From Ruminococcaceae bacterium UBA1691 (GTDB lineage Bacteria > Bacillota > Clostridia > Oscillospirales > Acutalibacteraceae): a stretch of DNA of 7,207 bases. The position numbers and the translations under genes were made by a program. Under the pieces are notes generated by a model. The model was not told where the DNA came from. It saw only the letters and a list, made by a program, of their open reading frames with translations, and did no database searches. Positions 1 through 7,207 of the stretch are shown in pieces. Position 1 is the first letter of the stretch, and each line of letters begins with the position of its first letter. The stretch is from NCBI GenBank assembly GCA_002320555.1, contig DCJV01000150.1:25646-32852 (forward strand), in the 5' to 3' direction.

Positions 1-28
1 TCTGGTGTTTCGGAGAACATTGGCAGTC

Positions 29-50
29 GAACCGCGCTGCGCTTTGGTTC
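29..50. other. Small imperfect hairpin upstream of addB
   Basis: GAACC at 29-33 can pair with GGTTC at 46-50, and GCG at 34-36 with CGC at 40-42. This leaves a CTG loop and a three-base bulge (TTT, 43-45). No T-run follows on either strand, so it is not a recognisable intrinsic terminator. It may be chance structure or a leader element. The minus strand resembles a tRNA T-loop (GGTTCGA), but the flanking stem does not pair. Confidence 0.2.
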
Positions 51-93
51 TCTGCTAAATAACCTCACGAATCTCATGAAACACGCACGAAAC

Positions 94-99
94 GGGGGG
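94..99 (+). promoter_or_regulatory. Ribosome binding site of addB
   Basis: A GGGGGG run lies five bases upstream of the ATG at 105 and can pair with the anti-Shine-Dalgarno CCUCC of 16S rRNA. It is the only purine-rich stretch at the right distance. It supports the ATG at 105, which places the Walker A loop at residues 7-14, the N-terminal position expected for AddB. It is a weaker match than the AGGAGG in front of addA. Confidence 0.55.
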
Positions 100-104
100 T
101 ACCC

Positions 105-3100
105 ATGCTCCATCTGATTCTCGGCCGCTCCGGAAGCGGCAAAACACAATATATCCGCTCTCTCTTGTGTGAGCTTGCAAAAGACAGCGCGCACGGTATG
201 ATCCTGCTCGTACCGGAGCAATTCTCGTTTGAAAGCGAACGCGCGATGCTCGAGCTGCTCGGCCCGCGTGACGCGGGACGGGTGGAGATTTTAAGCTTTT
301 CCCGCCTCGTCGACGCGGTCTTCCGCGTATACGGCGGCGTGAGCGGCACACACATCGACGACGGCGGTCGGATGCTGCTGATGAGCCTAGCGCTCGAAGA
401 AGCACAGGATCATCTTGAGCTTTACGCTCGGCATAAGGAGAGCTCGGCTCTCGCCGCAAAGCTGCTGGACCTCGTGGCGGAATGCCGTCAGTGCGCCGTA
501 ACGCCCGCAGACTTACATCGCGTGGCGGGCAAGCTGCCGGACAGCGTACTGCGCCGCAAAATGCACGAGCTTTCCCTCATTCTCGAAACTTACGATGCCC
601 TGCTCGCCCGTTCTTTCCTCGACGATCAGGATGACCTGACCCGTTTAAACGATGCGCTGCTCGACCATCCGTTCTTCCAAGGCCGCATCGTGGCAATCGA
701 CGCATTCAAAAGCTTTACTGTGCAGGAACAGCGTATCCTCTCCCGCATCCTTTCTCAGGCGCAAGAGGTGTATCTGACGCTGTGCGCGGATGAGCTGATG
801 GACCGGCAGAACGGGATGGGGCTTTTCTCCCCCGTCCAGCGCACAGCGCGGCGGGTGATCAGCCTTGCAAAGCGGCAGAATGTCCCCGTCGCCTCCCCCA
901 TCGTATTGGAAATACCACACCGGTTTCATTCCGAAGCACTCAAGGCTCTGGAGCAGGGTGTATTTCGGCCGGAGGCAGAAGCGTTTTCCCAGAAAACAGA
1001 GGATATTCTGCTCTGCACGGCGCAGGACAAGGCCTCCCAATGCGATTTTGTGGCGCGCACGGCAAAGCGGCTGTTGCGCGAGGAAGGCTTTCGCTGCCGG
1101 GATATGGCGATCATCGCCCGCGACGCGGACGCTTACCGGGAGGAAATGACAGCCGCCCTGCGCCGGTACGGCGTACCCGTATTTGAGGACAGCCGCCAGC
1201 CGATCAATTCCCAGCCGCTGATGGTTTTTGTCCGGGCCGCGCTCGAGGCGGCGCAGAGCTTCGCAACAGAGCCTGTGCTGCGCTATCTGAAAACGGGCTT
1301 AGTCGGCTTCACGTTGGAGGAAACCTCGGAGCTTGAAAACTATATGCTGGAATGGAATATCGGCGGTGCCCGCCTGCTCAGTCCCTTTACACAGCATCCG
1401 GAGGGCTATGGAAATTCCTTTCAGGAGCAGGATCACCAGAAGCTTGCCTTTCTCAATGGCCTGCGCGAGCGCGCTGTCGGCCCGCTCGTTCATCTGCGGG
1501 ACAATTGCGCGGAAACGGATGGCGCGCAAATCAGCCGCGCAGTGTATGCCTTTCTGGAAGAAACCGAAGCCGCAAGCCACCTGCGCGCGCTTGCACAGGC
1601 GCTCAGCGATGGCGGAGAAGCGGCTCTCGCGCTGGAGCAGGGCCGCATCTGGGATCTTATGATGGATATGCTCAGCCAGTGCGCCGTGGCGCTCGAAGGC
1701 CATTCGATGACGCTTTCTCGCTTTGCACAGCTCTTCGACGCAGTGCTCGCCGCCCAGGACATCGGCGCGATTCCACAGGGGCTCGATGAAATCCCCCTGG
1801 GCAGCGCAGACCGGATGCGCGTTTCCTCCCCGCGCGTGGTCTTTCTGCTCGGGGCGAACGAGGGGGAATTTCCCCGAACCCCCTCTTCCAGCGGCGTGTT
1901 TTCAGATACGGAGCGCCGCAGGCTCATTGAGCTGGGCCTTGAGATGACGGATCCTTACGACCTGCAGGCCGTGGAGGAGCGATTGCTCGCCTATCAATCC
2001 CTTTCCGCCGCGCGGGAGCGGCTCTATGTCTGCCACACGCGTTCGGATGGAGAGGGCGCATCCCAGGCCGGCTCCGTTATCGTCTCGGAGCTCAACCGGC
2101 TGTTTCCGCACTGTATCCATCTGGACGCGGACGAGGAGGACGTGCTCTCACGGATCGAAGGCGCGTCGCCCGCCTTCCTGCTCACAGCCTCCCGCTGGGG
2201 AAAAAACGATCCCCTCTCCGCTGCCCTGAAGGGCTATTTCGCCTCCCGCGCGGACTATGCGGGCCGCCTCGAAGGCGTCGGCCGCGCCGCCTCCCACGCG
2301 CCCATGCGCTTTGAAAATCAAGCAAACGCCCGCAGGCTGTTTGGCGACCACCTCTATCTTTCCGCCTCCCGCGTGGAGGTATATCATAAATGCCGGTTCC
2401 AGTATTTTTGCCGCTATGGCCTCGACGCACAGCCGCGCAAAATTGCAAAGCTTGATCCTCTGAGCAGCGGCACGGTGGTGCACGATGTGCTTGAGCGGCT
2501 GCTGCGCGCGCATTCCCCGCAGCAGCTCCATGAAATGGGGCGGGAACGGCGCGCGGAGGAAATCAAGGCGCTTCTGCTCGCCTATCTGGAGGAAAAGATG
2601 GGCGGCGCGCAGGAGAAGCCGAAGCGATTTTCCTATCAGTTCAACCGCCTCGCCGTGGTGCTCGAAGAGGTAGTCGGGCGGCTGTGCGCAGAATTCCTGC
2701 ACAGCAGCTTCGTACCGGCGGATTTTGAATTAAAGATCGATAAGGACGGGCCTGTCCCCCCTTATTCACTTCTCCTGCCGGACGGCGGCACCTTGCAGAT
2801 CAAGGGCTCCATCGACCGGGTAGACCGCATGGAGCGGGACGGAAAATCCTATCTGCGCGTCGTCGACTATAAATCCGGCGGCAAAGAATTTTTGCTCTCC
2901 GACGTGCTCAACGGGCTCAATATGCAGATGCTGATCTATTTAATGTGCCTGTGGCAGAATGGGAAAATGCGCTACGGTGAGATCGTCCCCGCGGGCATCC
3001 TTTACATGCCCGTCAAGAGTACGCCTGCCACGCTCGGCCGGGATGCAACACAAACGGAGATCGACAAGGCCCGCGCCAAAGCCTGCCGCATGAGCGGGAT

Positions 3101-3455
3101 GGTGCTCGACCACTCCCTCGTCATCGACGGCATGGAGGATGACGGCAAGGGCATTTTCATCCCCGCCCGCCGGGAAAAGGGCGGCGGCCTCAAGGGCACA
3201 TTAATCAATCTGACGCAGCTCTCCCGCCTGCAACAAAAGATGGACGATATTCTCAAGAAGATGGGAAAAAATCTGCACCGTGGCGAAATCGGCGCGGTGC
3301 CGAGCTTCGGCGCGGGATATGACCACGTGTGCGACTGGTGCGATTACAAAAGCGTGTGCGGCTATGAGCCGGGTGCGCCCGTGCGCCCCATCGAAAAGCT
3401 GACACACGCGCAGTCGCTCGAAAAACTGGAAGAGGAGGGAGCGCACCATGGCTGA
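105..3455 (+). CDS. addB: AddB, ATP-dependent helicase/nuclease subunit B
   Basis: AddB is the second subunit of the AddAB helicase-nuclease, which resects double-strand breaks in the cytoplasm for RecA-dependent repair. The protein has 1116 residues, slightly short of the roughly 1160 of Bacillus subtilis AddB. Visible landmarks, in order: Walker A GRSGSGKT (residues 7-14); the AddB-typical LVPEQF (35-40); LLGANEGEFPR (581-591); and LYVCHTRSD (640-648), a decayed helicase motif VI region. The C-terminal RecB-type nuclease has D904 in GSIDRVD and D921/K923 in VVDYKSG. Cys763, Cys1076, Cys1079 and Cys1085 reproduce the family's Fe-S pattern of one distant cysteine followed by CX2CX5C, which staples the nuclease domain. 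No DEAD-like motif II or intact motor set is visible, as expected for AddB, which in the family recognises Chi rather than driving translocation. A second nearby cysteine, C769, is probably not a ligand. The stop codon overlaps the start of addA. Identification is secure. Confidence 0.97.
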   Translation: MLHLILGRSGSGKTQYIRSLLCELAKDSAHGMILLVPEQFSFESERAMLELLGPRDAGRVEILSFSRLVDAVFRVYGGVSGTHIDDGGRMLLMSLALEEAQDHLELYARHKESSALAAKLLDLVAECRQCAVTPADLHRVAGKLPDSVLRRKMHELSLILETYDALLARSFLDDQDDLTRLNDALLDHPFFQGRIVAIDAFKSFTVQEQRILSRILSQAQEVYLTLCADELMDRQNGMGLFSPVQRTARRVISLAKRQNVPVASPIVLEIPHRFHSEALKALEQGVFRPEAEAFSQKTEDILLCTAQDKASQCDFVARTAKRLLREEGFRCRDMAIIARDADAYREEMTAALRRYGVPVFEDSRQPINSQPLMVFVRAALEAAQSFATEPVLRYLKTGLVGFTLEETSELENYMLEWNIGGARLLSPFTQHPEGYGNSFQEQDHQKLAFLNGLRERAVGPLVHLRDNCAETDGAQISRAVYAFLEETEAASHLRALAQALSDGGEAALALEQGRIWDLMMDMLSQCAVALEGHSMTLSRFAQLFDAVLAAQDIGAIPQGLDEIPLGSADRMRVSSPRVVFLLGANEGEFPRTPSSSGVFSDTERRRLIELGLEMTDPYDLQAVEERLLAYQSLSAARERLYVCHTRSDGEGASQAGSVIVSELNRLFPHCIHLDADEEDVLSRIEGASPAFLLTASRWGKNDPLSAALKGYFASRADYAGRLEGVGRAASHAPMRFENQANARRLFGDHLYLSASRVEVYHKCRFQYFCRYGLDAQPRKIAKLDPLSSGTVVHDVLERLLRAHSPQQLHEMGRERRAEEIKALLLAYLEEKMGGAQEKPKRFSYQFNRLAVVLEEVVGRLCAEFLHSSFVPADFELKIDKDGPVPPYSLLLPDGGTLQIKGSIDRVDRMERDGKSYLRVVDYKSGGKEFLLSDVLNGLNMQMLIYLMCLWQNGKMRYGEIVPAGILYMPVKSTPATLGRDATQTEIDKARAKACRMSGMVLDHSLVIDGMEDDGKGIFIPARREKGGGLKGTLINLTQLSRLQQKMDDILKKMGKNLHRGEIGAVPSFGAGYDHVCDWCDYKSVCGYEPGAPVRPIEKLTHAQSLEKLEEEGAHHG
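3433..3438 (+). promoter_or_regulatory. Ribosome binding site of addA inside the addB 3' end
   Basis: A consensus AGGAGG sits nine bases before the addA ATG at 3448, within the last codons of addB (Glu-Glu-Gly). It fixes the addA start and, with the 8-base overlap of the two genes, implies translational coupling and balanced production of the two subunits. No separate promoter is needed for addA. Confidence 0.85.
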
Positions 3456-6400
3456 ACGCAAATGGACGCCCGATCAGCAGAATGCGATCGAAGCACGGGG
3501 CGGCACGTTGCTCGTCAGCGCAGCGGCGGGCTCCGGCAAGACTGCCGTGCTTGTTGAGCGCGTCATCCAGCGGCTGCTCGACCCGGTCAACGGCTGCGAT
3601 GCGGACCGCTTGCTGGTTGTGACCTTCACAAAGGCGGCCGCGGCGGAGATGCGCGAACGCATCTCCGCCGCCATCTCCGCAAGGCGCTCTACGCAGCCAG
3701 ATGACGCGCGGCTTTTACGCCAGCAGATGCTGCTGCCCTGCGCCTCCATCTGCACGATCGACAGCTTCTGCAACGATCTCGTGCGCGAAAATTTTCACCG
3801 GCTGGACCTGTCTCCGGATTATAAAATCCTCGATGCCGGCGAGCTGACACTTCTGCGCGGCGAGGCGATGGATGCAGTGATGGAGGAATTCTATCAGGAA
3901 AACAGCCCGGCCTTCACAGAATTACTGGAGCTTGTGCGCAAGGGCCGCGATGACGCGGAACTGACGGATACCGTCTACCGCCTTTATGACTATACGCAGG
4001 CTTATCCCTTCCCGGAGGAATGGATTAAAAAGGCCCGCACGCTCTGCCGGACCGGCCTGCCGGAAGCGGACAATCCATGGATGGCGGAAATCCGCGCCTA
4101 TATCCGGGAAGCGCTCTCCTTCGCACAGCTGACCACACAGGGCGCGCTGAACCTTTTGGAATCGGAACCCGCCCTGCTTGAGAAATATGCTCCGGCCTTT
4201 CGAAGCGACCTCAACGCCCTATCTCACATTCAGGATGCGCTGGACAACGACGGATGGGATGCGCTGTGCGAAGCGATGGAGTCCATCCAATTTGTACGCC
4301 TGCCAAATGCGCCGAAGGATTACACAGATTCTCCCGTCAAGGCCGCCGCAAGGGAGAGCCGTGACCGCGTCAAGGATACGGTCAAGAAAATGCAGGAGGC
4401 CCTCTGCGCCAATACGGCGGAAAACGAGGAGGATATGGCCTACCTTGCACCACTTCTCAACAAGCTTTTTGATCTGACGCTGCGCTTTTCCGCAAAGTTT
4501 GCACAGTTGAAGAAGGAAAAGCACGCCGCCGATTTCTCCGATATCGAGCACTTGGCGCTCTCCCTGCTCATCGAGCGGCAGGATGGGCGGATTTGCCGCT
4601 CCCCGCTCGCAGAAGAGCTGTCCGAACGATATGCGGAAATCCTGGTGGATGAATATCAGGATACCAACGAGGCGCAGGATCTGCTCTTTCGGATGCTCTC
4701 CCACAATGAGGAAAATCTCTTTCTCGTCGGCGACGTCAAGCAGAGTATCTACCGCTTCCGCCAGGCCATGCCGGAAATTTTTCTGAACCGGCGGGACAGG
4801 CTCCCGCCCTATGAGCATGATCATTACCCCGCCCGCATCACGCTCGGGCGCAATTTCCGCTCCCGGAAGGGTGTGACGGGTATGGTCAATTTTCTCTTCC
4901 GCCAGCTCATGAGCAAACCGCTCGGCGAGATGGAATATACAAAGGAGGAGGAGCTCGTCCCCGCTGCCTCTTACCCGGAGAGCCAGGAGCCTGACTGTGA
5001 GCTTCACCTGCTCGACGCGGGCGATAAGGGCGACAACAGCGCCGCTGTGTATGAAGCGCGCTATATCGCCGCCCGAATCAATCAGATGCTGCGTGAAGGC
5101 CTTACCGTGCAGGATGGCGGCAAAACTCGCCCTGCAAGACGGAAGGATTTCTGCATCTTGCTGCGCGGCGTTAAAGGCAAAGCGGATGTTTATGTGCAGG
5201 AGCTTGCACGCTGCGGCGTGCCTGCCTGGGCAGAGCTTTCCGGCGGCTTTTTCGACACGGCGGAGATTCGCACCATGCTTTCCCTGATGCGCATCCTCGA
5301 CAATCCCCTGCAGGATGTCCCGCTGCTGAGCGTCCTTTTCTCTCCGATCTACGGCTTCACGCCCGATGAGGCGGCGGCCCTGCGGGAGATCAAAAAGCAC
5401 ACGCCGCTCTACCGCTGCATGACGCAGGCGGCAAAGCAGGGCGATCAAAAGTGCGAGGCCTTTTTGTCACAGCTCTCCTTCCTGCGGCGCCTGAGCGCAA
5501 CGCTGCCTGCCGAATCGCTTCTGCGCCGCATCTATGAGGAAACCGGCTATCCAGCCCTCGTGCAGGCGATGGGCGGAGCCGAACAGCGCGCCGCCAACCT
5601 GCAGCTTCTGCTCTCCTACGCGGCAAAGTATGAGGCAGCAGGCCATCAGGGGCTGACGGGCTTCATCCGCTTTATCGACCGGCTTGAGGAGCAGCAAGCG
5701 CAGCTCTCCGCGGCGTCCGCCGTCTCCGAATCGGCAGACGTGGTGCGCGTGATGAGCATCCATAAGAGCAAGGGGCTCGAATTCCCTGTCTGCATCCTGG
5801 CAAACTGCGCGGGCGCGTTCAATCAGTCCGGGCGCAATCAGCGCCTTCTGCTGCATGCAAAGCTCGGCGCGGGGCTGATGCGCCGGGATGAAGAAACATT
5901 GCGGCTCTTTTCGACGATCCCGCATACCGCCGTGCGCCTTGCTTCCGAACGCAGTGAGCTCAGCGAGGAGCTGCGCGTTTTATATGTGGCGCTCACGCGC
6001 GCGCGGGAAAAGCTGCTGCTCGTGATGACGGTCAAAAATCCGGAGAAAAAGCTCTCCGCCCTTGCCTCCGCGTTCGACGGGCAGTCGGCAGTCCCGCCCT
6101 TTGCCGTGCGCAATGCGAAGAGCTATGGCGACTGGCTGCTCACCGCCGCCCTGCGCCACCCGGACGCCGCCCCGCTGCGGGCGCTCCTCCCGGAGCAGGA
6201 AATTCCTCTGCTGAATGCGGATTTCTCCCTGCGCACGGTCATCTGTCCTGCGCCCGCTGAGACGGAAGCGGCTGAAGCGGCCGATGTGCAGGAGCTGCCG
6301 CCCGACCTCGCCCTGGAGGCGGAAATCCGGCGCCGGGTGGAATATGAATATCCATATGCCGCCCTGTCCCGCAGCGTGGCAAAGCGCGCCGCATCCTCGC

Positions 6401-6981
6401 TGGGCGAGCAGGGAATGCAGTTCTCCATGATCGGCGTCTCCCGGCCCTCCTTCCTGGAAAAAGAAGGCCTATCCCCTGCCGAACGCGGCACGGCACTGCA
6501 TAAATTTATGCAGTTCTCCGATTATCGGCGGGCAGGCGAGGACCAGGACGCAGAGGTGGCGCGGCTTGTTCAAAAAGGCTTCCTCTCCGAAGCTGAGGGG
6601 AAGGCGGTGGATCGCAAACGGGTCGTAGCCTTCTTCCAGAGCACGCTTGCAAAGCGCATGCTGCAAAGCGAAACGCTGTTGCGGGAATATAAATTCACCT
6701 TCTTTCTCCCTGCCGGAGAGTGCGACGATGGCCTGCCTGATTCGGTTGCGCAGGAAAAGGTGCTCGTGCAGGGCATCGCAGACTGCGTGTTTGTGGAGAA
6801 TGGGAAGCTTATTATCGTCGATTATAAGACCGACCGCATCGCACACGAGGACGCTCTCGTGGAGCGCTACCGGGCACAGCTTTCGGTTTACCGCAGGGCG
6901 CTTGCGGAATGCATTGGCCTGCCGGTGGGGCAGACGCTGCTGTATTCCTTCCATCTGGGGAAGGAAATTGAATGTAAATGA
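3448..6981 (+). CDS. addA: AddA, ATP-dependent helicase/nuclease subunit A
   Basis: AddA is the motor subunit of AddAB: an SF1A (UvrD/RecB-type) 3'-5' helicase with a C-terminal nuclease. It has 1177 residues, against about 1230 in Bacillus subtilis. Motifs in order: Q-motif TPDQQNAI (7-14); Walker A AAAGSGKT (25-32, K31); motif Ia TFTKAAAAEM (from 59); CTIDSF (102-107); the AddA-typical DFSDIEH (from 362); Walker B/motif II DEYQD (401-405); motif III GDVKQSIYRFR (from 428); motif IV GRNFRS (467-472); motif V SIHKSKGLEF (770-779); motif VI LYVALTRARE (845-854). An alanine/glutamate-rich linker near 939-946 precedes the nuclease domain. That domain has H1018 in GTALHKFM, D1112 in GIAD, and D1125/K1127 in VDYKTD. 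All ATPase and nuclease residues are present, so the subunit should be active with AddB. The ATG at 3448 overlaps addB by 8 bases and has an AGGAGG. It ends in IECK followed by TGA. A 409-codon antisense frame across its middle is a GC-driven shadow. Confidence 0.98.
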   Translation: MAERKWTPDQQNAIEARGGTLLVSAAAGSGKTAVLVERVIQRLLDPVNGCDADRLLVVTFTKAAAAEMRERISAAISARRSTQPDDARLLRQQMLLPCASICTIDSFCNDLVRENFHRLDLSPDYKILDAGELTLLRGEAMDAVMEEFYQENSPAFTELLELVRKGRDDAELTDTVYRLYDYTQAYPFPEEWIKKARTLCRTGLPEADNPWMAEIRAYIREALSFAQLTTQGALNLLESEPALLEKYAPAFRSDLNALSHIQDALDNDGWDALCEAMESIQFVRLPNAPKDYTDSPVKAAARESRDRVKDTVKKMQEALCANTAENEEDMAYLAPLLNKLFDLTLRFSAKFAQLKKEKHAADFSDIEHLALSLLIERQDGRICRSPLAEELSERYAEILVDEYQDTNEAQDLLFRMLSHNEENLFLVGDVKQSIYRFRQAMPEIFLNRRDRLPPYEHDHYPARITLGRNFRSRKGVTGMVNFLFRQLMSKPLGEMEYTKEEELVPAASYPESQEPDCELHLLDAGDKGDNSAAVYEARYIAARINQMLREGLTVQDGGKTRPARRKDFCILLRGVKGKADVYVQELARCGVPAWAELSGGFFDTAEIRTMLSLMRILDNPLQDVPLLSVLFSPIYGFTPDEAAALREIKKHTPLYRCMTQAAKQGDQKCEAFLSQLSFLRRLSATLPAESLLRRIYEETGYPALVQAMGGAEQRAANLQLLLSYAAKYEAAGHQGLTGFIRFIDRLEEQQAQLSAASAVSESADVVRVMSIHKSKGLEFPVCILANCAGAFNQSGRNQRLLLHAKLGAGLMRRDEETLRLFSTIPHTAVRLASERSELSEELRVLYVALTRAREKLLLVMTVKNPEKKLSALASAFDGQSAVPPFAVRNAKSYGDWLLTAALRHPDAAPLRALLPEQEIPLLNADFSLRTVICPAPAETEAAEAADVQELPPDLALEAEIRRRVEYEYPYAALSRSVAKRAASSLGEQGMQFSMIGVSRPSFLEKEGLSPAERGTALHKFMQFSDYRRAGEDQDAEVARLVQKGFLSEAEGKAVDRKRVVAFFQSTLAKRMLQSETLLREYKFTFFLPAGECDDGLPDSVAQEKVLVQGIADCVFVENGKLIIVDYKTDRIAHEDALVERYRAQLSVYRRALAECIGLPVGQTLLYSFHLGKEIECK
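6265..6282 (+). repeat. Two tandem 9-base units in the addA linker
   Basis: GAAGCGGCT at 6265-6273 is followed by GAAGCGGCC at 6274-6282, encoding Glu-Ala-Ala twice (AddA residues 940-945). It lies in the variable stretch between the helicase and nuclease domains, where length changes are tolerated. It is probably a small local duplication with no function beyond linker length. Confidence 0.5.
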
Positions 6982-6990
6982 GTAAAAGGG

Positions 6991-7025
6991 CGGCCCGGGC
7001 GGCGTGGATGGCGCTGCACGGGCCG
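6991..7025. terminator. GC-rich hairpin after addA, possible terminator
   Basis: The arms at 6991-7004 and 7012-7025 pair over 14 positions, with 12 Watson-Crick pairs, one G-T and one G-A mismatch, around a 7-base loop (TGGATGG). It begins nine bases after the addA stop codon, a typical place for an operon terminator. On the + strand only TTGTG follows, so the usual T-run is missing. On the minus strand the hairpin is followed by CCCTTTTAC, a modest T-run, although the G-T pair becomes a mismatch there. It could end addBA transcription inefficiently, protect the mRNA 3' end, or serve a gene converging from the right. Confidence 0.45.
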
Positions 7026-7031
7026 TTGTGA

Positions 7032-7207
7032 TGCAATCAATCGCCTCCTACGCCGTTCCCGGCAGAATGGCCGCCGGCTGCGGCTAGGTAAGTTTGATAG
7101 CCTTCGTGGATTTCCGCATAAGCTTTGAGGAGGAATTGGAGGCGGCTCACGGTAAAATTGAGGTCGAGCAGCAGCAGTAACTATCCTTGCGCTCAGGCCG
7201 CGCGGGC
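7032..7207. other. Downstream edge without a convincing gene
   Basis: Apart from the weak minus-strand frame described separately, I see no secure gene here. A 5-bp hairpin (GCCGC 7070-7074 with GCGGC 7080-7084) lacks a T-run. On the + strand a consensus AGGAGG at 7128-7133 has no start codon at working distance: a TTG follows after only two bases and no ATG comes before the edge. The + frame through it closes at TAA (7178-7180). The window probably stops inside an intergenic region or near the end of the next gene. Confidence 0.4.
7037..7150 (-). CDS. Candidate short minus-strand reading frame, unrecognised
   Basis: A minus-strand frame ends at TGA (7037-7039) and is open back to a TAG at 7181-7183, 47 codons in all. 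The only standard start is GTG at 7148-7150, giving 37 residues. The first half looks helical (SRLQFLLKAYAEIHEGY) and the tail is glycine-rich (GGHSAGNGVGGD). The GTG overlaps the TGA of another open minus frame entering from the right edge, in a GTGA arrangement. No Shine-Dalgarno precedes the GTG. An AAGGA stands six bases before a CTG codon at 7175-7177, which would need a rare start. It might be the end of a gene converging on addA, a frame-broken remnant, or chance. I recognise no family. Confidence 0.18.
   Translation of the reverse strand: MSRLQFLLKAYAEIHEGYQTYLAAAGGHSAGNGVGGD

Larger units (their letters stand above)
1..117 (+). other. Upstream edge: possible 3' end of a preceding reading frame, weak
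   Basis: Frame 1 is open from the left edge to a TGA at 115-117, giving 38 codons that overlap the first 13 bases of addB. A coupled upstream gene ending here is possible. Against it, the codons include CGA twice and CTA, unlike the strongly GC-ending codons of addB and addA. The peptide (ending in GGYPCSI) shows no family I recognise. The other two + frames close near positions 56-62. No convincing sigma-A promoter is visible: TTGGCA at 20-25 and TAAATA at 56-61 are about 30 bases apart, too far for a normal pair. The stretch is either the tail of an unrecognised gene or a leader. Confidence 0.15.

Noticed and set aside
24..50. tRNA-like T-arm on the minus strand (GGTTCGA)
   Set aside because: The bases flanking the loop do not form the 5-bp T stem. 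No acceptor stem or anticodon arm can be drawn around it.
55..459. A 134-codon minus-strand frame over the addB start
   Set aside because: It is an arginine/serine-rich translation with no recognisable motif, antisense to the Walker A region of addB. It is a shadow frame.
4219..5448. A 409-codon minus-strand open frame inside addA
   Set aside because: It lies wholly antisense to conserved helicase motifs of addA. Long antisense frames are common in GC-rich coding DNA with biased third positions. The translation shows no recognisable domain.
105..6981. Many AGCGG pentamers, the Bacillus subtilis Chi sequence
   Set aside because: They fall mostly in Ser/Lys/Glu-Arg/Ala codon pairs of GC-rich genes. 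Enrichment cannot be judged without genome-wide counts, and Chi in this organism is unknown.
6978..7031. A 17-codon + frame whose ATG overlaps the addA stop (ATGA)
   Set aside because: It is very short, lacks a dedicated ribosome binding site, and is almost entirely made of the hairpin arms. Its Ala/Arg-rich content follows from the GC-rich stem.
7128..7133. A perfect AGGAGG on the + strand as a ribosome binding site
   Set aside because: The nearest possible start, TTG at 7136, is only two bases away, and no ATG or GTG follows at 5-12 bases. The GAG-GAG-GAA context is a chance purine run.

Overview
The window is a housekeeping DNA-repair locus. Two large genes on the + strand, addB (105-3455) followed by addA (3448-6981), fill about 95% of it. 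They encode the two subunits of the AddAB helicase-nuclease, the Firmicutes counterpart of RecBCD. The gene order (addB then addA), the AddB four-cysteine iron-sulfur pattern and the strong AGGAGG ribosome binding site point to a Gram-positive Firmicute. The GC-rich composition, with mostly G/C third codon positions, suggests a GC-rich member of the Clostridia (Oscillospirales/Ruminococcaceae-like). That placement is inference; species cannot be named from this sequence.

Layout: positions 1-104 are a short upstream stretch with a G-rich ribosome binding site for addB, a small imperfect hairpin and an unconvincing open frame running in from the left edge. addB and addA overlap by 8 bases, and the addA ribosome binding site lies inside the end of addB, so they look like one translationally coupled operon. 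Positions 6982-7207 hold a strong GC-rich hairpin just past the addA stop codon, then about 180 bases with no convincing gene. A short minus-strand open frame there could be the end of a converging gene.

The two proteins act as one heterodimer at double-strand breaks. AddA is an SF1A helicase motor with a C-terminal nuclease domain. AddB is an inactivated helicase relative that keeps a Walker A site and carries a second nuclease domain closed by an Fe-S cluster; in the family it reads Chi. Together they resect the end and load RecA. Every catalytic motif I looked for is intact in both subunits.

I find no mobile element, CRISPR array, tRNA, rRNA or previously undescribed system. The points worth a second look are small and sit at the two edges.
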